From contig CAZWVT010000015.1 in NCBI GenBank assembly GCA_964636665.1, forward strand, positions 1-35,456: a stretch of 35,456 nucleotides of DNA. The letters run 5' to 3'. This DNA comes from JAAYLC01 sp964636665 (GTDB taxonomy: Bacteria; Bacteroidota; Bacteroidia; Flavobacteriales; Flavobacteriaceae). The stretch's first letter is position 1; each line of letters begins with the position of its first letter. Both the position numbers and the translations under genes were made by a program. Shown here piece after piece: positions 7,567 to 16,424 of the stretch. The notes under the pieces are model-generated. The model was given only the letters and a program-made list of their open reading frames with translations. It ran no database searches and was not told the origin of the DNA.

Positions 7567-8610
7567 TTAGCGGTTTATTCTTTGAGCGTTAATCCAGCGG
7601 ATATATTGGGCTCGGTAAATATTGTGTTGCGTTAATGTTTTGGAAAATTTATGATATCCGATTCGTTCAGTATCTGCTACAAAATATAAATAATCGTGTT
7701 TCTCGGCATTTAAAACTGCATCAATAGAAGATATATCCGGCATCGCAATCGGTCCCGGCGGAATTCCTACATACTTATAAGTATTATATGGTGAATCAAT
7801 TTCTAAATCTTTGAATAGCACTCGTTTAATTACTTTATCAAAATCATTACTTTCCTTCTGGATGGCATAAATCACTGTCGGATCTGCTTGTAATAACATT
7901 TCTCTTCTTATTCGATTGAGGTAAACTCCGGCTACTCGCGGACGTTCATCAACTGCGGCGGTTTCTTTTTGTACAATTGCAGCTAAGTTATAAACCTCTG
8001 TTTTTGATAGGTTTATCGCTTCTGCTTTTTTTGTTCTATCTTCATTCCAAAATCTTTGGTATTCTGTTGCCATTCGTTCTACAAATGTTCTTGCGGAAGT
8101 GTTCCAATAAAATTCATACGTATTCGGAATAAACAAAGTCAGTGCAGTTTCTGGCGTAAGTCCGTAATTAGACAATAAATCTTCATTTTGCATAGCAAAT
8201 ACTAAAGAAATACTGTCAGCCTCTATTTGTTTTGAAATATGTCCTGCAAGATTTTCTATTCGTTCTTGATTGTTAAATCTAATTTGGATCGGAATATTTC
8301 TACTTCGCAATGAGCGGATAATTTCTAAATTGGACATTCCTTTATCAATCACGAAATGCCCCGGTTTTACATTGTCTGCATAATTTCGGTTTTCGGCTAT
8401 AAATTTAAAGGTTGCAATATCGATTAAACTGTCTTCCAATTGGGAAACGACTTCGTCAAATTCTGCATTAGTTTTAATGAAAATATGAAAAGTATCGTCA
8501 GTAAAATTTGTGTTGGGCATAAAAACGTATTTATATGCAAACCAACCAACCACAATCGATAAAAGCACAAATATTATTGCGGAAAAAATGAGGAATTTTT
8601 TAAGATTCAT
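7567..8610 (-). CDS. mltG: Endolytic murein transglycosylase MltG (YceG-like)
   Basis: A 347-residue inner-membrane enzyme that cleaves nascent glycan strands and so helps set their length. Residues 5-28 form one transmembrane helix; a LysM-like periplasmic region follows (about 40-110), then the YceG catalytic domain (about 115-340). The catalytic glutamate is E216 in AAIVQKETA, the position expected from E. coli MltG. ERPRVAGVYLNRI, LLQADPTVIYAI and the SPYNTY...GIPPGPIAMP motif complete the family signature. The ATG start overlaps the stop of the upstream GNAT gene by one base, consistent with a dapF-GNAT-mltG operon. Length is normal. Confidence 0.96.
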   Translation of the reverse strand: MNLKKFLIFSAIIFVLLSIVVGWFAYKYVFMPNTNFTDDTFHIFIKTNAEFDEVVSQLEDSLIDIATFKFIAENRNYADNVKPGHFVIDKGMSNLEIIRSLRSRNIPIQIRFNNQERIENLAGHISKQIEADSISLVFAMQNEDLLSNYGLTPETALTLFIPNTYEFYWNTSARTFVERMATEYQRFWNEDRTKKAEAINLSKTEVYNLAAIVQKETAAVDERPRVAGVYLNRIRREMLLQADPTVIYAIQKESNDFDKVIKRVLFKDLEIDSPYNTYKYVGIPPGPIAMPDISSIDAVLNAEKHDYLYFVADTERIGYHKFSKTLTQHNIYRAQYIRWINAQRINR

Positions 8611-9158
8611 TATTGGGGAAAATTCAGGAAATCTTTTTTAAACAATTGATACACAAATTCATCTTTAAATTGGTTGTCTTGATAAATCCAATCTATTTTC
8701 CGACCACTTCGCTGAAATCCTGTACGCTCAAATAATCGAATACTCGCCTCATTGTCTACTGCAATTCCGGCATAAATCTGATGTACATTTAAATGTTTAA
8801 ATGCATAACGGCATAATTGGATTAACGCATCAAAAGCATATCCCTTTTTTCTGGATGCTTCGGGATAAACGGTAATTCCAACCGCAACTTTATAATTTTT
8901 CGGATCAAAATCATACAAATCGATAAGTCCGACAGCATCAAAAGTTTCCTTTTCGCATATAACGAGGCGGGCTTGTTTTACTTCATAAATATCTTTATGA
9001 CTTTGTGCGATATAATTTTCCAGTAAATTTCTTGAAAAAGGAACCGAAACCGAACTGAATTTCCATTGATTTTCATCGTTTTCCAACTGATAGAGATAAT
9101 CAATGTCATCGGGTTCCAAGGCTCGTAAAAATATTTTCTTTCCAAATAGTGTTTTCAT
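8610..9158 (-). CDS. GNAT family N-acetyltransferase (RimJ/RimL-like)
   Basis: A 182-residue acetyl-CoA-dependent acyltransferase. It starts LFGKKIFLRALEPDDIDYLY, the usual RimJ/RimL opening, and carries the acetyl-CoA-binding region VGITVYPEASRKKGYAFDAL (about 105-124) followed by the C-terminal NEASIRLFERTGFQRSGRK motif. The substrate (a ribosomal protein, small molecule or amino sugar) cannot be told from sequence. It overlaps dapF by 4 bp upstream and mltG by 1 bp downstream, so the three are almost certainly cotranscribed. The operon context suggests, but does not prove, a link with cell-wall metabolism. Confidence 0.9.
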   Translation of the reverse strand: MKTLFGKKIFLRALEPDDIDYLYQLENDENQWKFSSVSVPFSRNLLENYIAQSHKDIYEVKQARLVICEKETFDAVGLIDLYDFDPKNYKVAVGITVYPEASRKKGYAFDALIQLCRYAFKHLNVHQIYAGIAVDNEASIRLFERTGFQRSGRKIDWIYQDNQFKDEFVYQLFKKDFLNFPQ

Positions 9159-9928
9159 TCATACGTTCCATTAAAAACACGAATTGCAGGACCTTCCAAA
9201 AAGATATTTTTAAATCCGCTGCCGTCTTGTTCAAAATATACTTTCAATTCGCCTCCACGTGTTTGAATTCTGATGTTTTTCGAAAGGGTTTTTTCTTTAT
9301 AAAAAGCTGCTAAAGCTACAGCTGTCACGCCGGTTCCGCATGAATAAGTTTCATCTTCCACGCCGCGTTCATAAGTTCTGACAAAAAATAAATCTTCGCC
9401 AAGTTGTTCTGCAAAATTAATATTTGAACCTGCGTCTCCGTAAACTTCATGCCTCAATTTCCTTCCTTTTTCAACGACAGCAAAATTTTTTAAACCATCT
9501 ATAAATTCTACATGATGTGGTGAGCCTGTATTTAAAAAAACAGCGGTATTCTTATTTTCTAGTTTTTTTACAGTTGCCATTTCAAGTTTTACCTGATTGT
9601 TTTTAATAAAAGCATTATGTTCTCCGTCAGCAGCTTCAAAAACGGTTTGGTCTTTAATCATATTTAAAGATTGTGCAAAATGAACTGCGCTTCGGCCACC
9701 GTTTCCACACATTGACCCTTCAAATCCGTCACTGTTGTAATAAATCATTTTGAAATCCAATGTCTTGTGATTTTCAATCAAAATCAGACCGTCTGCACCA
9801 ATTCCAAATCTTCGATGACATAAGTTCTCAATTTTTTTCGAATCACTTCTCGGAAAAAAATCATGGCGGTTGTCTATCAGAATGAAATCATTTCCGGTTG
9901 CCTGATATTTAGTAAAAGGTATTTTCAT
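9155..9928 (-). CDS. dapF: Diaminopimelate epimerase
   Basis: Cytosolic enzyme that converts LL- to meso-diaminopimelate for lysine and peptidoglycan synthesis. The protein has 257 residues in two mirrored domains. The two catalytic cysteines are visible: C74 in GSMCGNGGRS and C197 in ETYSCGTGVTA. KYQATGNDFILID at the N terminus and RTYERGVEDE before the second cysteine are further signature blocks. The ATG start (9926-9928) lies 7 bp after a perfect -7 element, so the mRNA leader must be very short or absent. First gene of the dapF-GNAT-mltG operon. Confidence 0.97.
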   Translation of the reverse strand: MKIPFTKYQATGNDFILIDNRHDFFPRSDSKKIENLCHRRFGIGADGLILIENHKTLDFKMIYYNSDGFEGSMCGNGGRSAVHFAQSLNMIKDQTVFEAADGEHNAFIKNNQVKLEMATVKKLENKNTAVFLNTGSPHHVEFIDGLKNFAVVEKGRKLRHEVYGDAGSNINFAEQLGEDLFFVRTYERGVEDETYSCGTGVTAVALAAFYKEKTLSKNIRIQTRGGELKVYFEQDGSGFKNIFLEGPAIRVFNGTYE

Positions 9929-9935
9929 AAGCGTT

Positions 9936-9943
9936 CAAAGATA
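9936..9943 (-). promoter_or_regulatory. -7 promoter element for dapF operon
   Basis: TATCTTTG (minus strand) is a perfect TAnnTTTG match, ending 7 bp before the dapF ATG. A transcript starting 4-7 bp downstream of the element would be essentially leaderless. Confidence 0.65.
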
Positions 9944-10033
9944 CGTATTAAACAAAAAAATGAAAGTAAACGATGCCACATATTAATCCTGTTTATCGGG
10001 ATTCATTGTGAATTTAAGATAAATTAAAATATT

Positions 10034-10804
10034 TTAATGCAGGGTTTTGAAATAAGCAAACGCTGTTGCCAATCGTGATCCATACCAACTAAAATATTCG
10101 CCATCAACGAGTTTTACAGGTTTATTCAATTCTTTAGAAAGCGTTTCTACATCTGATTGTTTGAATGGATACGGCTCTGTAGAAAGCAAAATTAAATCGC
10201 AGTTTTCCATTTCTTGTATAGAAACTTCGGGATATCGGGAATTGGGATTTAAGATATTATCAAATTTATTAAGTGATAACATCTCATCGATAAAAGTCAT
10301 TTTACCGGCTGCCATATATGGATTTTTCCAAATTAAATAAAGCACTTTTTTATGGGGAATATGAGCAATAGATTTTAAAAAATCTTTTCTTTTTTGTTGA
10401 ATTTCGGTAATTAAAACATCAGCTTTTTCGGTTACTTGAAAAACTTTTCCAAGTGTGTCAATCATTTCAAAACAATCCTCTACAGTATAAATATCGGTTA
10501 CCCAAACCGGTGCAATTTTTTGAAGTTCATCTACCATTTCTTTGGTATTTTCTTCTTTGTTGCAAAGGATAAAATCAGGGTTTAATGATTGAATGCGTTT
10601 GACATTTACTTTTTTTGTTCCTCCAACAACAGAAGCTTTTTCCCGAATCGATTCCGGATGTACGCAAAATTTTGAAACTCCTATAATATTAGTTTCCAAA
10701 CCCAAATCCACTAGGAGTTCTGTTTGTGAAGGAACCAACGAAATAATACGTTCAGGAACGTTTTGCAATTCAATTATTTGTCCTATTTGATCTTTATAAA
10801 TCAC
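10034..10804 (-). CDS. Helical-backbone metal-receptor / BtuF-like protein without signal peptide
   Basis: A 256-residue member of the periplasmic-binding-protein-like superfamily that includes BtuF and siderophore-binding proteins: VPERIISLVPSQTELLVDLG at the N terminus, then VGGTKKVNVKRIQSLNPDFI, and a C-terminal half with VLYLIWKNPYMAAGK. Unlike exported receptors it has no signal peptide or lipobox; the start is GTG at 10804, only about 18 residues before the conserved VPERI block. It may act in the cytosol or have lost export, and ligand identity (cobalamin, haem or a siderophore) is open. It overlaps the end of pyrF by 11 bp, so it is the last gene of the purM-prfA-pyrF run. No transporter permease or ATPase gene is adjacent. 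Confidence 0.78.
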   Translation of the reverse strand: MIYKDQIGQIIELQNVPERIISLVPSQTELLVDLGLETNIIGVSKFCVHPESIREKASVVGGTKKVNVKRIQSLNPDFILCNKEENTKEMVDELQKIAPVWVTDIYTVEDCFEMIDTLGKVFQVTEKADVLITEIQQKRKDFLKSIAHIPHKKVLYLIWKNPYMAAGKMTFIDEMLSLNKFDNILNPNSRYPEVSIQEMENCDLILLSTEPYPFKQSDVETLSKELNKPVKLVDGEYFSWYGSRLATAFAYFKTLH

Positions 10805-11612
10805 TTAGCACATTTTTCATCAAATCTCTTATTTTTTTTGCTTCCGCAGTTGCGGCATCTGCAAAATCCTCCTTATTTGAAGCATAAATTATTGAACGTG
10901 AAGCATTGATAAGCAATCCGATATTGGAATTTAATCCGTGTTTACAAACTTCTTCCAAGCTTCCTCCCTGCGCGCCAATACCGGGAACGAGAAGAAATGA
11001 ATCCGGAACGATTTTGCGGATTTCTGAAAGTGCATTTGCTTGAGTTGCACCAACTACATACATCAAGTTTTCTGAGTTTTTCCAGGTTTTGGAAGTTTCT
11101 AAAACGATTTGATAAAGTTTCCGATTTTCTACAAGTTGTGTTTGAAAATCATTGGCACCTTTATTAGAAGTCAATGCCAATAAAATGGTATGCTTGTCTG
11201 TATATTCCAAAAAAGGTTCCACAGAATCCCTGCCCATATAAGGTGCGACAGTTACTGAATCAAAATTGTATGTTTCGAAAAAACTCTTTGCGTACATTGT
11301 AGAAGTATTTCCGATATCCCCTCTTTTTGCATCGGCAATTGTAAAAATATCAGGATGATTTTCATTTAAATAGCGTACGGTTTTCTCCAAAGATTTCCAA
11401 CCTTCAATTCCTGTGGCTTCATAAAATGCGATGTTGGGTTTGTAAGCAACGGCATAGGAATGAGTCGCATCGATAATTGCTTTGTTAAATGCAAACAGCG
11501 GGTCTTCTTCCTTTAATAAAAATTCGGGGATTTTAGTTAGGTCGGTATCCAATCCAATACATAAAAATGAATTCTTTTTTCGAATCTGTGCAATTAAATC
11601 TGTGGTTTTCAT
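10794..11612 (-). CDS. pyrF: Orotidine 5'-phosphate decarboxylase (type 2)
   Basis: Makes UMP from orotidine monophosphate, the last step of de novo pyrimidine synthesis, in the cytosol. The 272-residue length fits the longer type 2 subfamily. The catalytic motif is DAKRGDIGN with D94, K96 and D99; FLCIGLDTDLTKIP at the N terminus and LLVPGIGAQGG in the phosphate-binding part are also typical. The gene starts only 3 bp after the prfA stop and its end overlaps the following receptor-like gene, so the set is an operon. The pairing with prfA has no evident functional reason. Confidence 0.96.
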   Translation of the reverse strand: MKTTDLIAQIRKKNSFLCIGLDTDLTKIPEFLLKEEDPLFAFNKAIIDATHSYAVAYKPNIAFYEATGIEGWKSLEKTVRYLNENHPDIFTIADAKRGDIGNTSTMYAKSFFETYNFDSVTVAPYMGRDSVEPFLEYTDKHTILLALTSNKGANDFQTQLVENRKLYQIVLETSKTWKNSENLMYVVGATQANALSEIRKIVPDSFLLVPGIGAQGGSLEEVCKHGLNSNIGLLINASRSIIYASNKEDFADAATAEAKKIRDLMKNVLSDL

Positions 11613-11615
11613 TTT

Positions 11616-12692
11616 TTAAAAATTTTCCTCCGATTCTTTTAATTTTTCTGTATTGTGAACCAATTGCAATTCGTCAATAATCTCATCAATATCACCGTTC
11701 ATAATATTTCCGAGGTTATAGAGCGTTAAATTAATCCGGTGATCGGTAACTCGACCTTGAGGATAATTATAGGTGCGAATTTTTGCACTACGATCTCCAC
11801 TTGTTACCATTGAACCACGTTTGGCTGCATCTTCTGCCTGTTTTTTTGCCAATTCCATATCGTACAATCGGGAACGTAAGACTCGGAAAGCTTTTTCTTT
11901 ATTTTTATGTTGTGATTTTTGATCCTGACATTGCGCTACGATTCCTGTAGGAACATGCGTCAGACGCACTGCTGAATAAGTAGTGTTTACCGATTGTCCT
12001 CCCGGTCCTGAAGAACAGAAATAATCGATGCGGACATCTTTGGGATCTATTTCAATATCGAATTCTTCAGCTTCGGGAAAAACCATTACCGTAGCGGCAC
12101 TTGTATGAACCCGTCCTTGCGTTTCTGTTTGAGGTACTCGTTGGACGCGATGCACGCCGGCTTCAAACTTTAGAACGCCATATACATCATCGCCTTCAAT
12201 TTCCATTTGGACTTCTTTAAATCCGCCACTTGTTCCTTCGTTAAAATCAATTACGTTGGTTTTCCAGCCTCGGCTTTCGCAATATTTGGAATACATTCTG
12301 AATAAATCTCCGGCGAAAATACTCGCTTCATCTCCTCCCGTTCCGGCACGGATTTCCATCACAGCATTTTTAGAATCCTCAGGGTCTTTCGGAATTAATA
12401 AGAATTTTATTTCTTCTTCCAATTGTGGCAAACGCTCCTCTGCTTCTTCCAACTGCATTTTTGCCATCTCGACCATTTCTGCATCGCTTCCGTCGGAAAT
12501 AATTTCTTCTGCTTCTTTAATATTGTTTGTCAAAGTGATGTATTCCGAACGTTTATCAACGAGAATTTTTAGTTCTTTATATTCTTTATTTAATCCTACA
12601 TAACGCTTTTGGTCGCTGATTATATCAGGTTGAATAATCAAATCATTAACCTCGTCAAAACGTTGTTTTATTATTTGTAGTCTGTCTAACAT
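11616..12692 (-). CDS. prfA: Peptide chain release factor 1
   Basis: Releases nascent peptides at UAA and UAG stop codons. The 358-residue protein has the full three-part RF1 structure: N-terminal helical domain, codon-recognition domain with the PxT-type tripeptide P187-Q188-T189 (RVPQTETQGRVHTSA), which marks RF1 and not RF2, and the catalytic loop GPGGQSVN with GGQ at 231-233. The RAGTGGDEA motif is at about 115-123. Length is normal with no frameshift. The ATG at 12690-12692 lies 54 bp beyond purM. TAAATTTG (12710-12717, minus) in that gap may give it an additional promoter. pyrF follows after 3 bp. Confidence 0.98.
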   Translation of the reverse strand: MLDRLQIIKQRFDEVNDLIIQPDIISDQKRYVGLNKEYKELKILVDKRSEYITLTNNIKEAEEIISDGSDAEMVEMAKMQLEEAEERLPQLEEEIKFLLIPKDPEDSKNAVMEIRAGTGGDEASIFAGDLFRMYSKYCESRGWKTNVIDFNEGTSGGFKEVQMEIEGDDVYGVLKFEAGVHRVQRVPQTETQGRVHTSAATVMVFPEAEEFDIEIDPKDVRIDYFCSSGPGGQSVNTTYSAVRLTHVPTGIVAQCQDQKSQHKNKEKAFRVLRSRLYDMELAKKQAEDAAKRGSMVTSGDRSAKIRTYNYPQGRVTDHRINLTLYNLGNIMNGDIDEIIDELQLVHNTEKLKESEENF

Positions 12693-12709
12693 AGGTGATT
12701 TTTAAGCTT

Positions 12710-12717
12710 CAAATTTA
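12710..12717 (-). promoter_or_regulatory. Possible internal -7 element for prfA
   Basis: TAAATTTG on the minus strand fits TAnnTTTG and lies 17 bp before the prfA start, in the only sizeable gap of the purM-prfA-pyrF run. No clear -33 TTG was found, so an internal promoter is only possible. Confidence 0.4.
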
Positions 12718-12745
12718 GCTGTTTTGAAATTCTTGAAAAATTGAA

Positions 12746-13927
12746 TCAAGAATAAATGAAAGTGCCAAACTCCGATTTAATTGTTAATTTCTTTTCTTCA
12801 GATGATTCTACGCTTCCTACAATTTTTGCATCCACATTAAAAGAGTTGGCGGTATCAATTATTTTTTGCGCTTGAGATTTATCTACATACAATTCCAGTC
12901 GATGTCCCATATTAAAAACTTGATACATTTCTTTCCAATCGGTTTTGCTTTCTGACTGAATCAATTTAAATAATGGTGGAACATCAAATAAAGAATCTTT
13001 TATAACGTGCAGATTATCAACAAAATGCAAAATCTTAGTCTGTGCTCCCCCACTGCAATGAATCATTCCGTGTATATCTTTTCGTTCAATGTTTTCTAAA
13101 ATTTTCTTTATAACCGGAGCATAAGTTCGTGTGGGCGACAATATCAATTTTCCTACATCCAAAGGACTATCTTCAACGGAATCAGTTAAGTTTTTCGAAC
13201 CTGAATAAGTCAAATCGGAAGGAATGTTGTTGTCAAACGTTTCAGGATATTTTTCAGCTAAAATCTTATTTAGAACATCGTGGCGCGCAGAAGTAAGTCC
13301 GTTACTTCCCATTCCTCCGTTGTATTCTTTTTCATAAGTCGCTTGGCCAAAAGAAGCCAATCCTACTATCACATCTCCCGCCTGAATGTTGGCATTGTCA
13401 ATGACGTCATTTCGTTTCATTCTGGCAGTTACTGTGGAATCTACAATGATGGTTCGCACCAAATCTCCAACATCGGCAGTTTCTCCACCGGTTGAATGAA
13501 TGGTGATTCCGAATTCTTTCAGTTCAGAAATAAGTTCTTCGGTTCCGTTAATTATCGCAGCAATAACTTCGCCGGGAATGTTGTTTTTATTGCGTCCGAT
13601 TGTCGAAGAAAGTAGGATATTATCGACAGCCCCAACGCACAACAAATCATCGATATTCATTACCAATGCATCTTGAGCAATTCCTTTCCAAACAGAAATA
13701 TCTCCGGTTTCTTTCCAATAAGCATAAGCCAATGATGATTTTGTACCGGCGCCGTCGGCGTGCATAATTAAACAATATGCGTCGTCACCTGTGAGATAAT
13801 CGGGAATTATTTTACAAAATGCTTTGGGAAAAAGTCCTTTATCGACGTTTTTAATCGCTTTATGAACATCTTCTTTTCCGGCAGAAACACCGCGCTGAGC
13901 GTATCTTTTTGAATATTCTTGACTCAT
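12746..13927 (-). CDS. purM: Phosphoribosylformylglycinamidine cyclo-ligase (AIR synthase), PurM family
   Basis: ATP-dependent cytosolic enzyme forming aminoimidazole ribonucleotide in purine synthesis. The 393-residue protein shows the PurM signature order: RYAQRGVSAG at the N terminus, HADGAGTKSSLAY, VMNIDDLLCVGA, STGGETADVGDLVRT, IVGLASFGQATYEKEYNGG and a late GMIHCSGGAQTKI. It is longer than the E. coli enzyme (345 residues), as is usual for Bacteroidota members I recall. The ATG is at 13925-13927, 16 bp after a perfect -7 element. First gene of the run purM-prfA-pyrF and receptor-like gene. Confidence 0.93.
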   Translation of the reverse strand: MSQEYSKRYAQRGVSAGKEDVHKAIKNVDKGLFPKAFCKIIPDYLTGDDAYCLIMHADGAGTKSSLAYAYWKETGDISVWKGIAQDALVMNIDDLLCVGAVDNILLSSTIGRNKNNIPGEVIAAIINGTEELISELKEFGITIHSTGGETADVGDLVRTIIVDSTVTARMKRNDVIDNANIQAGDVIVGLASFGQATYEKEYNGGMGSNGLTSARHDVLNKILAEKYPETFDNNIPSDLTYSGSKNLTDSVEDSPLDVGKLILSPTRTYAPVIKKILENIERKDIHGMIHCSGGAQTKILHFVDNLHVIKDSLFDVPPLFKLIQSESKTDWKEMYQVFNMGHRLELYVDKSQAQKIIDTANSFNVDAKIVGSVESSEEKKLTIKSEFGTFIYS

Positions 13928-13943
13928 AGATAAAATAAAACAG

Positions 13944-13951
13944 CAAAAGTA
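13944..13951 (-). promoter_or_regulatory. -7 promoter element for purM operon
   Basis: TACTTTTG (minus strand) matches TAnnTTTG, 16 bp before the purM ATG. A TTTCGG about 19 bp further upstream is a weak -33 candidate. Confidence 0.6.
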
Positions 13952-14014
13952 ACCATTATAAAAATCACCGAAAATATATTTCAGTTCGTTTTGATAAAAA
14001 TGATGACATGGGAT

Positions 14015-16204
14015 TTATTTTAAAAACAACAATTCGCGATACTTTGTCATTGGCCATAATTCATCATCGACAAACAATTCCAATTTGTCACAATGATAAC
14101 GAATTACATCAAAATACGGTTTTACCGCATTGTGATAAGCAAATGCTTTGTCTTCCAAATTTGTAATATTATTTGCTACTTTACGGGCTTGAATCAATTC
14201 TGTAATGCCTTTATTTATACTGGCAATATGCTTGCTTATTTCTTCAATAAGATGCATTTGTTCCGTTCCGTGTTGTTTAAAATCCGGACCGTAAATGCTT
14301 TTTAACCCTTGAACATTATCGAGCAAGATATTTTGATATTGAATGGCAGTAGGAATGATATGATTTCTTGCGATATCTCCCAAAATTCGACCTTCGATTT
14401 GCATACGCATTGTATATTCTTCAAGTTCGATGGCATGACGCGCTTCAATTTCCACACGACTTAAAATTTTCATTTTCTCAAAAAGTTCAACAGTCTTTTT
14501 ATCAACTTTTGCGCGAAGTGCTTCCGGAGTATTTTTAAAATTACTCAATCCGCGTTTTTTTGCCTCAATTTCCCAAGCTTGTCCATAACCATCTCCTTCA
14601 AATCTGATGCGTTTTGAATCTTTGATGTATTCACGAAGCACATTAAATATAGCATCGTCTTTCTTCATCTTATTTTCTTTGCGCAAATAATCTACCCGGC
14701 TCTTAAAATCATGTAATTGTTTTGCTACTATCGTATTGAGTACAGTCATTGGATTGGCACAATTTGCCGTTGAACCCACTGCGCGAAACTCAAATTTATT
14801 TCCCGTAAAAGCAAAAGGCGAAGTTCTGTTTCTGTCTGTATTATCCAGAAGGATTTCAGGAATTTTCCCGACTACATTTAGTTTTAAATCTGATTTTTCC
14901 TGCGGAGTGAGTTTTCCCGGTGCTACTTTCTCTAATTGGTCTAAAACTTGAGTCAATTGTGAGCCTACAAAAATCGACATAATAGCAGGTGGCGCTTCAT
15001 TGGCACCCAATCTGTAATCGTTTCCGGCACTGGCAATTGAAGCTCTCATTAAAGCCTCATATTCATTGACGGCTTTAATTGTATTGATAAAAAAGGTAAG
15101 AAATTGAAGGTTTTTCGTCGGTGTGGTACCCGGACTCAGCAAGTTTACGCCGGTATTGGTTGACAAAGACCAATTGTTGTGCTTTCCGCTTCCGTTCACG
15201 CCTGCAAATGGTTTTTCGTGAAAAAGCACTTTAAAATTATGTTTTTCTGCTATTTTCTGCATCAAATCCATCAATAATGAATTGTGATCTACCGCCAAAT
15301 TCGCCTCTTCAAAGATTGGTGCCAATTCATACTGACTCGGTGCGACTTCATTGTGTCTGGTTTTTACGGGAATTCCAAGCAACAAACATTCTTTCTCCAA
15401 ATGTCTCATATAGTTCAAAACACGACTCGGAATCGATCCAAAATAATGGTCGTCTAATTGTTGGCCTTTAGCAGCCGTATGTCCCAATAAAGTTCTTCCT
15501 GCCAACGTAATATCCGGACGAGAAGCAGCCATGGCGCTGTCCACTAAAAAATATTCCTGCTCCCACCCCAACGTTGTATTTACTTTGGTGACATTTTTAT
15601 CAAAGTATTTTGCCACTTCGGTTGCAGCAAAATCTATTGCTTGAAGCGATCGTAAAAGCGGTGTTTTATAATCCAATGCTTCTCCTGTATAGGATACAAA
15701 TACTGTGGGAATACACAAAGTTGACCCATAAATAAAAGCCGGAGAAGTCGGATCCCAAGCGGTATATCCTCGGGTTTCAAAAGTATTCCGAATTCCGCCA
15801 CTTGGAAAACTCGATGCATCGGGTTCTTGTTGCACCAACTGCGTTCCGCCAAATTTTTCAATGGCATGTCCATTTTTTTCAAGAGTTTGGAAAAAAGCAT
15901 CGTGTTTTTCGGCTGTTGCTCCTGTTAACGGTTGAAACCAATGCGTGTAATGTGTAGCTCCTTTGGATATTGCCCACTCTTTCATCCCGGTGGAAATATG
16001 ATCGGCGAGATTTCTGTCTATTTTAGTGCCTTTTTCAATAGCGTCCATAACACTACGGAAGGAATCTTGAGTCAAATATTGACGCATGGCAGTTTCATTA
16101 AAAACATTTTTTCCGAAAATATCGGAACGTCGTTCGGTTTCTTCAATTTGAACCGGTACACGATTTAAAGATTCTTTAACCGCATAAAATCGTAAAGTGG
16201 ACAT
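14015..16204 (-). CDS. glnA: Type III glutamine synthetase (GSIII)
   Basis: Makes glutamine from glutamate, ammonia and ATP in the cytosol. The large type III form is recognised by length (729 residues from the chosen start, the size I recall for GlnN of Bacteroides), by the N-terminal SDIFGKNVFNE region, by the glutamate-rich active-site motif LGWEQEYFLVD, and by KTRHNEVAPSQYELAPIFE and the ATP-site block GVNGSGKHNNWSL. A TTG at 16231 would add nine codons (MKNFQNYHI), but it lies inside the promoter -7 element, so ATG 16204 (MSTLRFYAV) is the likely start. Transcribed alone; purM downstream has its own promoter. No PII or ammonium transporter gene is nearby. Confidence 0.96.
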   Translation of the reverse strand: MSTLRFYAVKESLNRVPVQIEETERRSDIFGKNVFNETAMRQYLTQDSFRSVMDAIEKGTKIDRNLADHISTGMKEWAISKGATHYTHWFQPLTGATAEKHDAFFQTLEKNGHAIEKFGGTQLVQQEPDASSFPSGGIRNTFETRGYTAWDPTSPAFIYGSTLCIPTVFVSYTGEALDYKTPLLRSLQAIDFAATEVAKYFDKNVTKVNTTLGWEQEYFLVDSAMAASRPDITLAGRTLLGHTAAKGQQLDDHYFGSIPSRVLNYMRHLEKECLLLGIPVKTRHNEVAPSQYELAPIFEEANLAVDHNSLLMDLMQKIAEKHNFKVLFHEKPFAGVNGSGKHNNWSLSTNTGVNLLSPGTTPTKNLQFLTFFINTIKAVNEYEALMRASIASAGNDYRLGANEAPPAIMSIFVGSQLTQVLDQLEKVAPGKLTPQEKSDLKLNVVGKIPEILLDNTDRNRTSPFAFTGNKFEFRAVGSTANCANPMTVLNTIVAKQLHDFKSRVDYLRKENKMKKDDAIFNVLREYIKDSKRIRFEGDGYGQAWEIEAKKRGLSNFKNTPEALRAKVDKKTVELFEKMKILSRVEIEARHAIELEEYTMRMQIEGRILGDIARNHIIPTAIQYQNILLDNVQGLKSIYGPDFKQHGTEQMHLIEEISKHIASINKGITELIQARKVANNITNLEDKAFAYHNAVKPYFDVIRYHCDKLELFVDDELWPMTKYRELLFLK

Positions 16205-16228
16205 AATATGGTAGTTTTGAAAATTCTT

Positions 16229-16236
16229 CAAATATA
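16229..16236 (-). promoter_or_regulatory. -7 promoter element for glnA
   Basis: TATATTTG on the minus strand matches TAnnTTTG and ends 24 bp before the chosen ATG. Its last three bases are the in-frame TTG that a longest-frame gene call would take as the start, which argues for the downstream ATG. Confidence 0.6.
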
Positions 16237-16266
16237 ATTTATTTTGAAAAACGATGAGAAAAACAC

Positions 16267-16311
16267 AGGGGTTAATTAAAAAAATTATTCGTTTTTTAAC
16301 AGGATCCCCCT
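16267..16311. repeat. Long imperfect inverted repeat in the glnA / small-gene divergent region
   Basis: AGGGG (16267-16271) faces CCCCT (16307-16311), and inside them GTTAA..AAAAAA faces TTTTTTAAC with small bulges. The structure lies upstream of the glnA promoter and about 115 bp before the small gene. It may be a regulator site or part of a transcript. The rest of 16312-16398 is AT-rich sequence in which I see nothing else. Confidence 0.4.
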
Positions 16312-16424
16312 AATTTGGATAGAGACTCTTAAAAAAGACATATAATTACGACAGGACTAATAAAATCAAGCGACCAATAAAAATCAAAATAAAATGTGTA
16401 TCTTGGAATGATTGAATACTTGAG

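Noticed and set aside
9985..10003. Hairpin AATCC/GGATT downstream of the receptor-like gene
   Set aside because: The stem is 5 bp and is not followed by a T run on the minus strand, so a terminator is not supported.
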